In this document: positions 11,701 to 12,566 of the stretch, one piece after another | Numbering within the stretch: the stretch's first letter is position 1 | How the letters are laid out: every line of letters starts with the position of its first letter | DNA from: Syntrophomonadaceae bacterium | GTDB taxonomy: Bacteria; Bacillota; Dethiobacteria; PWVN01 | Direction of reading: 5' to 3' | Assembly: GCA_007136165.1 (NCBI GenBank) | Contig: SLHK01000040.1 | Coordinates: 1-12,566 of the forward strand | DNA length: 12,566 nt | The notes under the pieces: model-generated | Told to the model about the DNA's origin: nothing | Databases searched by the model: none | Seen by the model: only the letters and a program-made list of their open reading frames with translations | Position numbers and translations under genes: made by a program

Positions 11701-12566
11701 GTGGAGGAGAAAGCAAAGGTGTTTACACAGATTCGCAAGCGGGACGGCAGGGTTGTCCCCTACGATGCCGAAAAAATTACCGGGGCCATCTATATGGCGG
11801 CCAGGGCGGTAGGGGGGCGGGACCGTTCCCTGGCGGAAAATTTGACGGCTCAGGTGGAGGAGTACCTGCTGAAGCAGGGGTTTAACGGGGTGGTGCCCGC
11901 CGTGGAGGATGTCCAGGATGCGGTGGAGAAGGTCTTGATCGAAAACGGCCACGCCAGAACTGCCAAGGCTTTCATCCTGTACCGGGCGCGGCGGACCCGC
12001 ATCCGGGAAGGAAAGTCGGAACTTATGGATGCCGTCAAGGATATCCTGGTGGAGACCAGCAGGGAAAATGCCAACATCAGCAATTCCCCCTCGGCAAAAA
12101 TGCTGCAGATCGCCATGGCGGCCAGCAAAAGGTATTACCTGACCAACCTGCTGCCCGATGAATATGCCCAGGCCCATATGCGGGGGGATTTCCACATCCA
12201 TGACCTGGACTATTACGGGAAAACCCTTAACTGCCTGCAGATTGATTTGACCCGGCTGCTCCTGGAGGGCTTCAATACCGGGTATGGTTATATCCGCCCG
12301 CCGAAGCGGGTGTCTTCCGCCGCAGCCCAGGCGGCCATTATTTTGCAGAGCAATCAAAATGACATGTTTGGGGGCCAGAGCTTCCCCCATTTTGACCGGT
12401 CCCTGGGCCAGGTGTTGAGGGGCATGGCCCGGGAACCGGAGGAAGAACAGGTGTTTCAAGCCATGGAGGGGCTTATTTACAACTTAAACAGCATGCATTC
12501 CCGGGCCGGCGCCCAGGTAACCTTTTCTTCCCTGAACCTGGGCACCGACACCTCCCCGGAAGGCCG
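11701..12566 (+). CDS. nrdD: Anaerobic (class III) ribonucleoside-triphosphate reductase, N-terminal part
   Basis: NrdD reduces ribonucleoside triphosphates to deoxy forms with a glycyl radical made by NrdG; it works only without oxygen. The frame runs 288 codons off the right edge without a stop. Residues 7-100 are an ATP-cone (FTQIRKRDGRVVPYDAEKI, then GHARTAKAFILYRARR) that senses dATP/ATP. The catalytic barrel starts after it: NANISNSPSAKM (123-134), FHIHDLDYYGKTLNCLQIDL (164-183) with conserved Cys178, GGQSFPHFD (224-232) and NSMHSRAGAQVTFSSLNLG (263-281). The glycyl-radical segment would lie beyond the window. The GTG start has AGGAGG (11688-11693) seven bases before it and follows the nrdR stop by two bases, so the two are one operon under the NrdR boxes. 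Confidence 0.95.
   Translation, partial: MEEKAKVFTQIRKRDGRVVPYDAEKITGAIYMAARAVGGRDRSLAENLTAQVEEYLLKQGFNGVVPAVEDVQDAVEKVLIENGHARTAKAFILYRARRTRIREGKSELMDAVKDILVETSRENANISNSPSAKMLQIAMAASKRYYLTNLLPDEYAQAHMRGDFHIHDLDYYGKTLNCLQIDLTRLLLEGFNTGYGYIRPPKRVSSAAAQAAIILQSNQNDMFGGQSFPHFDRSLGQVLRGMAREPEEEQVFQAMEGLIYNLNSMHSRAGAQVTFSSLNLGTDTSPEG

Noticed and set aside
11695..12459. 254-codon minus-strand frame at the right edge
   Set aside because: The + strand encodes clear NrdD motifs throughout; the minus frame has none.
1..12566. Mobile elements, CRISPR arrays, tRNA or rRNA genes
   Set aside because: No transposase motif, spaced repeat series or tRNA/rRNA-like sequence was seen; composition is even across the window.

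Overview
The window is core chromosome of an anaerobic, endospore-forming Firmicute, most likely class Clostridia. The evidence is a division and cell-wall (dcw) cluster running directly into spoIIGA-sigE-sigG, followed by nrdR and the oxygen-sensitive class III ribonucleotide reductase gene nrdD. Strong purine-rich Shine-Dalgarno sites, many GTG and TTG starts (9 of 13 visible starts) and fairly GC-rich coding fit this. Genus cannot be fixed from the sequence alone. Every convincing gene is on the + strand. No mobile element, CRISPR array, tRNA or rRNA was seen.

Layout. (1) 1-5450, peptidoglycan synthesis and division: the end of murD, then ftsW/spoVE, murG, murB, murA and ftsQ/divIB, closely packed or overlapping. 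A candidate promoter lies in the 98-base murG-murB gap. (2) 5451-7885, Z-ring genes ftsA and ftsZ behind a 132-base gap that carries a sigma-H-like promoter candidate, closed by a strong intrinsic terminator at 7907-7937. (3) 7886-8245, a 360-base gene-free stretch holding that terminator, two mutually exclusive hairpins, possible Spo0A boxes, an extended -10 promoter and a structured leader. (4) 8246-10729, spoIIGA (pro-sigma-E protease) overlapping sigE by 4 bases, then sigG behind a good match to a sigma-F/G promoter. (5) 10817-11071, a small ylmC/ymxH PRC-barrel gene, followed by a likely terminator. (6) 11072 to the end, a control region with two NrdR boxes flanking a TATAAT hexamer, then nrdR and the first 288 codons of nrdD.

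How they work together. MurB and MurA make UDP-MurNAc, MurD and MurG lead to lipid II, FtsW polymerises it at the septum, and FtsQ, FtsA and FtsZ build the divisome. At sporulation the Z-ring is used for polar division. SpoIIGA then activates pro-sigma-E in the mother cell, and sigma-G is made in the forespore from a sigma-F-type promoter. NrdR and NrdD supply and regulate dNTPs and appear to form a separate, autoregulated operon.

I found no wholly new system. The most interesting signals are regulatory: the paired NrdR boxes, the spoIIGA upstream and leader structures, and tiny start-stop ORFs overlapping the GTG starts of ftsA, ylmC and nrdR. All promoter and RNA-structure calls are by eye.
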